A DNA stretch of 9,966 nucleotides. It comes from Oscillospiraceae bacterium (GTDB lineage: Bacteria; Bacillota; Clostridia; UBA1381). The stretch is from contig SVKH01000052.1 in assembly GCA_015068545.1 (NCBI GenBank), forward strand, positions 1 to 9,966, written 5' to 3'. Below, one piece after another: positions 6,711 to 9,966 of this stretch. The first letter of the stretch is position 1; each line of letters begins with the position of its first letter. Under the pieces are notes generated by a model. That model was not told where the DNA came from, ran no database searches, and saw only the letters and a list, made by a program, of their open reading frames with translations. The position numbers and the translations under genes are program-made.

Positions 6711-7592
6711 CTATGCACGAGGGTGCAGTTTATATGATTCCTTTATTCTTCTTTCCATCAAGCTGGAGTATACCTGAGTTGCTGAAATATCACTGTGACC
6801 AAGCATCTGGGAGATAGCCTTAAGCTCTGCTCCGTTTTCCAAAAGATGCATAGCAAAGGAATGCCGAAGAGTGTATGGAGTTATCTCCTTTTCTATGCCG
6901 GCGGAAAGTCGATAACCTTTTAGAATTTTCCAAAAGCCCTGACGGGACAGCTTGCTACCGTTTCTGTTAAGAAACAGAAACGTGATATTCTCGTCCAAAA
7001 GGAAAAATTCTCTGCCATGCTTTAAGTACTCATCAACAGCGGCTACGGCATATCGGCCGATTGGCACCGTTCTTTCATGGGAATATGTACGGCATTTGAT
7101 ATGCCCAAGCTTTAAATCCACATCCTGAACCTTTAAGTTTATAAGCTCCGACACCTTAATTCCACTGGCATACAAAATCTCCAGCATAGCTTTATCCCGA
7201 AGGCCTTTAAAATCCCCCTTTTTCGGTTGTTCTAGCAGACGTTCTACCTCGCTCAGTGTAAGGAAATTAGGATACTTTTTGCTGATTTTGGGAGTTTCCA
7301 GATTCAAAGTCGGATCCTTAATATCATGTCCTTTATTTATAAGATATGCATAAAATGACCGCAAAGATGCAAGAGTTCTGGACAGGGTAGAATCCGCCAT
7401 GCCCTGCTCCTGCAAAAAAACAAGATAGGAAAGCACTACCGTTCTGGTTGCTGTTAATGCGTCATATATACCCTTTTCATAAAGGAATTTTATGTACTTT
7501 GATATATCCCGCTTGTAGGATAAAACGGTGTTCTTGGATTTGCCCTCCGAGCCTATCAAAAACAACACATATTCTTCGATATATTCCTCCAA
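6711..7592 (-). CDS. XerC/XerD-like tyrosine recombinase with degenerate catalytic site
   Basis: A 293-aa protein of normal Xer length. Residues 1 to about 85 are the SAM-like DNA-binding core (segment NTVLSYKRDISKYIKFL, 21-37); about 110-290 are the catalytic domain. Against E. coli XerD, the Arg247, His270 and Tyr279 equivalents are kept: Arg243 in LRHSFA, His266 in LGHSD and Tyr275 in TQVYSS. Three others differ: Lys146 replaces catalytic Arg148 (YASGIKVSEL), Thr169 replaces Lys172 (RTYSHER for GKGNKER), and Tyr240 replaces His244 (TPYTLRH for TPHVLRH). True XerC/XerD resolve chromosome dimers at dif; this protein probably cuts DNA poorly or not at all and may only bind it, as proposed for XerD-like proteins of streptococci. 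The TTG start at 7592 is supported by GGGAGG 7 nt upstream. The gene has its own extended -10 promoter and follows spoIIM. Confidence 0.88.
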   Translation of the reverse strand: MEEYIEEYVLFLIGSEGKSKNTVLSYKRDISKYIKFLYEKGIYDALTATRTVVLSYLVFLQEQGMADSTLSRTLASLRSFYAYLINKGHDIKDPTLNLETPKISKKYPNFLTLSEVERLLEQPKKGDFKGLRDKAMLEILYASGIKVSELINLKVQDVDLKLGHIKCRTYSHERTVPIGRYAVAAVDEYLKHGREFFLLDENITFLFLNRNGSKLSRQGFWKILKGYRLSAGIEKEITPYTLRHSFAMHLLENGAELKAISQMLGHSDISATQVYSSLMERRIKESYKLHPRA

Positions 7593-7599
7593 GCTCTCG

Positions 7600-7605
7600 C
7601 CTCCC
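7600..7605 (-). promoter_or_regulatory. Ribosome binding site fixing the TTG start of xer
   Basis: GGGAGG on the minus strand, ideally spaced 7 nt before TTG at 7592. No in-frame ATG competes: the nearest upstream ATG is followed at once by TAA. Confidence 0.75.
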
Positions 7606-7624
7606 TTTTACATAATTCACTATA

Positions 7625-7633
7625 ATTATACCA
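7625..7633 (-). promoter_or_regulatory. Extended -10 promoter of xer
   Basis: Minus strand TGG followed by TATAAT (7630-7625) gives an extended -10 element; no good -35 box is seen. Transcription would start near 7618, just before the xer ribosome binding site. Confidence 0.55.
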
Positions 7634-7688
7634 TATTTTCAGGATTTGTATATACTTTTTCTCTTTTTTTAAATGGATTTTTTATGCG

Positions 7689-8219
7689 TTACTTCCACCA
7701 TTTTACTATATACGGTGAAACTACGCCCTTCATAACACAGTCCAAAAATAAAATCAAAGACAAAAACAACAGGCTTACAATCAAAAATTTAAAACCTTTT
7801 TTTTCACAGCATCCCATGTATAAAAACTTACCGTAGCATACAATACCCGGCACTACCAAAAGCGAAGATATGATACTGCCTGCATTTAAGAATAGTCCAC
7901 AAATTCCGTAAATACGCATGGATGCGGTTATAGCAAACGCTGTAAAAAAACCGCGAACAGCCAAAACTGCCCCAAAAATCCAAACCCCAAAGGGCAGAAA
8001 CGCTGATACAATCAAAACAGCAAGCTCCACCACATTATCCTTGGCAGATGAGATAAAGCTTTCCACTATATTTAAATTGTAACCGGAAACAGCTTCCTTT
8101 AAATACTGGTACATTTCGCTTTGATCTGCCAGCTTTACCTGACAAATACCGCCTGCCATTCCTCCTATAAAATACATCAATGTTAAAAGGCATAATGCCA
8201 CCTTGCCTCTTTTTTCCAT
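7689..8219 (-). CDS. spoIIM: SpoIIM-like sporulation membrane protein (stage II sporulation protein M family)
   Basis: A 176-aa, strongly hydrophobic protein with about four or five membrane segments: roughly 6-25, 63-100 (probably two), 103-130 and 143-163. A hydrophilic stretch with acidic residues (28-62) lies between the first two. The Gly-rich first segment, the AVRGFFTAFAI segment and the C-terminal VSPY-hydrophobic end resemble SpoIIM. In known spore formers SpoIIM works with SpoIID and SpoIIP in the septal peptidoglycan hydrolase complex that drives engulfment. It is shorter than the roughly 210 aa of B. subtilis SpoIIM. Placement before a xerD-like gene fits: in B. subtilis the two lie close together. 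The ATG has GAGGAG 8 nt upstream, and this site is inside a terminator-like hairpin. I saw no clear sigma-E promoter. Alternative: another small membrane protein of the broader DUF95 family. Confidence 0.7.
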   Translation of the reverse strand: MEKRGKVALCLLTLMYFIGGMAGGICQVKLADQSEMYQYLKEAVSGYNLNIVESFISSAKDNVVELAVLIVSAFLPFGVWIFGAVLAVRGFFTAFAITASMRIYGICGLFLNAGSIISSLLVVPGIVCYGKFLYMGCCEKKGFKFLIVSLLFLSLILFLDCVMKGVVSPYIVKWWK

Positions 8220-8275
8220 AAAAAATCTCCTCTTTAAACGTAGCTTATTTACTACTATTCAAAAAGAGGAGATTT
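8220..8275 (-). terminator. Terminator hairpin of the aminotransferase gene, overlapping the spoIIM ribosome binding site
   Basis: On the minus strand AAATCTCCTCTTT (8275-8263) and AAAGAGGAGATTT (8235-8223) pair over 13 perfect bp. The 27-nt loop has a possible inner 4-bp GTAG/CTAC helix. Six T follow, running directly into the spoIIM ATG (8219). The 3' arm contains GAGGAG, the spoIIM ribosome binding site. The hairpin starts 13 bp after the aminotransferase stop codon. Confidence 0.7.
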
Positions 8276-8288
8276 AATTACTATTTTA

Positions 8289-9479
8289 TTATAAATCTGC
8301 TGCGTGAAGGAATTTTTTAAGTCTTTCTATACCGTCTACTATGTTATCCATGCTTGTAGCATATGACCATCTTACATAGTTGTCTGCACCAAATCCGGTA
8401 CCAGGTACAACAGCAACCTTGGCAACATCAAGGAAAAGTGCAGCAAAATCATCTGCATTTTTTATGGTCTTTCCGTACATTGTTCTGCCGATAAGCTCGT
8501 CAATATTCATCATGATATAAAAAGCACCATGAGGTCTTCTGCATGAAACACCGTCAATGCTATTGAACATATCCACCATAAAATCACGACGTCTTACGAA
8601 GTGCTTTTTCATGTTTTCAACATCCTTCATTCCACCCTCAAGTGCGGCAACTGTGGCTGCCTGAGCTATGGAGTTTGGATTGGAAGATGCATGGGACTGA
8701 ATATTTGCCATAGCTTTCGCAATCTCCGGACAAGCCGCAGCATAGCCTATTCTCCAGCCTGTCATAGCAAAAGTCTTTGAAACACCATTTATTACAATAG
8801 TTCTCTTTTTAATTTCTTCACCAAAGGATGCAATACTTACATGCCTTCCTTCATAAATCAAATGCTCATATATTTCGTCAGAAATAACGTAAAGGTCATT
8901 TTCCACAGCAAAATCCGCAATTTCTCTAAGCTCTTTTTCGGTATAAACCATACCGGTAGGATTTGATGGACTATTGATTACAATAGCAACAGTCTTATCT
9001 GTAAGCACAGATGCAAGATCCTTTGCTGTAACCTTGAAGTCATTTTCCTCTGCTCCGTTTACCACAACAGGTACACCGTCAGCAAGCTTAACCATTTCAG
9101 GATAGCTAACCCAGTAAGGCGCAGGAATAATAACCTCATCCCCAGGATTGCAGATAGCCATAAACGCGTTAACCAGGGAATGCTTTGCACCGTTGGACAC
9201 AACAATATCCGTTGGCGCATAGGTAAGACCATTTTCCCTTAAAAACTTTTCTGCAACGGCTTTTCTCAGCTTTAATGTGCCTGATGCAGGGGTATACTTT
9301 GTTTCGCCTTGCATAATAGCATCAATTGCAGCCTTTTTTATATGCTCCGGAGTATCAAAATCCGGTTCGCCGCAGCCAAAGCCTACTACATCCTCTCCGT
9401 TTGCTTTCATTTCTTTAAACTTTGTATCAATGGCAAGTGTCGGTGATGGTGACACTCCTGACGCTTTTTTAGAAACCAT
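8289..9479 (-). CDS. aspB: Class I PLP aminotransferase, aspartate aminotransferase (AspB-like)
   Basis: A 396-aa fold-type I aminotransferase, expected to interconvert aspartate/2-oxoglutarate and oxaloacetate/glutamate in the cytoplasm. Motifs: SPSPTLAI near the start (10-17), FGCGEPDFDTP (34-44), YTPASGT (62-68), SNGAKHSL (95-102), NSPSNPTG (169-176), DEIYEHLIY (201-209), VSKTFAMTGWRIGY (233-246) with Lys235 forming the PLP Schiff base, and YVRWSYA (368-374) with Arg370 binding the substrate carboxylate. The ATG at 9479 was chosen: GGAGG lies 5 nt upstream and the protein then has normal length. An ATG at 9530 adds 17 residues but has no ribosome binding site and the extension is not family-like. 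The gene has its own promoter and ends in a strong hairpin. Exact substrate (Asp, Tyr or related amino acids) is inferred from the group. Confidence 0.93.
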   Translation of the reverse strand: MVSKKASGVSPSPTLAIDTKFKEMKANGEDVVGFGCGEPDFDTPEHIKKAAIDAIMQGETKYTPASGTLKLRKAVAEKFLRENGLTYAPTDIVVSNGAKHSLVNAFMAICNPGDEVIIPAPYWVSYPEMVKLADGVPVVVNGAEENDFKVTAKDLASVLTDKTVAIVINSPSNPTGMVYTEKELREIADFAVENDLYVISDEIYEHLIYEGRHVSIASFGEEIKKRTIVINGVSKTFAMTGWRIGYAAACPEIAKAMANIQSHASSNPNSIAQAATVAALEGGMKDVENMKKHFVRRRDFMVDMFNSIDGVSCRRPHGAFYIMMNIDELIGRTMYGKTIKNADDFAALFLDVAKVAVVPGTGFGADNYVRWSYATSMDNIVDGIERLKKFLHAADL

Positions 9480-9552
9480 AACTTCCTCCAAATTTGTATT
9501 TTTGAAATTTTCATTTTGGCGAAAATTCATTTTTTACATAAAAATCACGTAC

Positions 9553-9581
9553 ATTATACCCCAAATCAGCAAAAAATGCAA
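9553..9581 (-). promoter_or_regulatory. Promoter of the aminotransferase gene
   Basis: Minus strand TTGCAT (9581-9576), a 17-bp spacer and TATAAT (9558-9553). Start predicted near 9546, leader about 67 nt. A second TATAAT about 30 bp upstream has no good -35 partner. The leader has a small AATTTTC/GAAAATT repeat of unclear meaning. Confidence 0.65.
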
Positions 9582-9653
9582 TATTATATCGGTAAAAATT
9601 TCAAATTTATTGAATAAATGTTTTGATAATCTGTCTTACATATATATGCAACA

Positions 9654-9966
9654 TCAACAATTATGTGCCTTTATTACCCTGAGTATGTTTTTAAATGCTA
9701 TTTTTTCGCGAACTTCTGTTGAATACGGAAGAGAATTTACCACCTTATCCATATCCGATACATCATTTATACCACAAGGCAAACAGTCTACTCCGTCAAA
9801 GTCGCTGCCAAGACAAATACTATCCTCACCGCCTAAGCTCAAAAACCGGTCAATATGATCCTTTACACAGGCTATACTGTCACCAAGAAAGGGCGGATAG
9901 AAATTTATCCCTGCAACTCCACCGGTTTTTACTATTTGGGTAAACTGGTGATCGGTAAGGTTGCGT
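9654..9966 (-). CDS. Peptidase M19 (membrane dipeptidase / renal dipeptidase-like), N-terminal part outside window
   Basis: The last 103 residues of an M19 zinc dipeptidase, which hydrolyses dipeptides, often including D-amino acid ones. The visible part begins in RNLTDHQ, followed by TGGVAGINFYPPFLG, a helix with HIDRFLSLGG and then the family hallmark ICLGSDFDG, and ends with IAFKNILRVIKAHNC. These match the usual M19 order of a RNLTD segment, a GGV-GINFY strand, a GSDFDG loop with the active-site Asp, and a terminal LRV helix. The metal-binding residues lie upstream, outside the window. It is transcribed toward the aminotransferase gene, about 175 bp away. No clear terminator lies between them, but the aminotransferase has its own promoter. 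Confidence 0.88.
   Translation of the reverse strand, partial: RNLTDHQFTQIVKTGGVAGINFYPPFLGDSIACVKDHIDRFLSLGGEDSICLGSDFDGVDCLPCGINDVSDMDKVVNSLPYSTEVREKIAFKNILRVIKAHNC

Noticed and set aside
9480..9530. Upstream ATG adding 17 residues to the aminotransferase
   Set aside because: No ribosome binding site, AT-rich leader-like sequence, and a strong GGAGG precedes the ATG at 9479.

Overview
The window looks like ordinary chromosome of a low-GC, spore-forming Firmicute, most likely a clostridial gut- or rumen-type anaerobe. Reasons: AT-rich intergenic DNA, strong GGAGG-type ribosome binding sites, two TTG-started genes, a SpoIIM-like sporulation gene next to a Xer-type recombinase, and glycogen/starch genes. 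Genus cannot be fixed from the sequence alone. No phage, transposon, CRISPR array, tRNA or rRNA is visible.

Layout. At the left edge (1-680, minus) is the N-terminal part of a GH13 alpha-glucan hydrolase, cut by the window end. Then comes a 575-base stretch without a believable gene (681-1257). It holds the most unusual item here: an apparently free-standing, highly structured non-coding RNA of about 365 nt on the minus strand (838-1203). It has a near-consensus promoter, a perfect 9-bp helix joining its two ends, a second long closing helix, a possible pseudoknot and a terminator hairpin. I could not match it to tmRNA, RNase P RNA, 6S, SRP RNA or a familiar riboswitch. Next is dusB (minus; tRNA dihydrouridine synthase), divergent from glgA across a two-promoter spacer.

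The plus-strand block 2344-6615 is a compact glycogen operon: promoter, glgA (glycogen synthase), glgP (glycogen phosphorylase) and a terminator. It pairs synthesis and phosphorolysis of alpha-1,4-glucan; glgC and glgB are not in the window. GlgA carries an unusual 77-residue, lysine/alanine-rich, histone-like C-terminal tail.

The right part is all minus strand. Reading in transcription order: the C-terminal part of an M19 membrane dipeptidase (cut by the right edge), a class I PLP aminotransferase (AspB-like) with its own promoter, a SpoIIM-like membrane protein, and a XerC/D-like tyrosine recombinase. The recombinase keeps the nucleophilic Tyr but has lost three of the six usual catalytic residues. 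Between the aminotransferase and spoIIM a 13-bp perfect hairpin acts as a likely terminator and also contains the spoIIM ribosome binding site.

The main leads are the structured RNA, the degenerate Xer protein beside spoIIM, the GlgA tail, and the terminator/RBS overlap.
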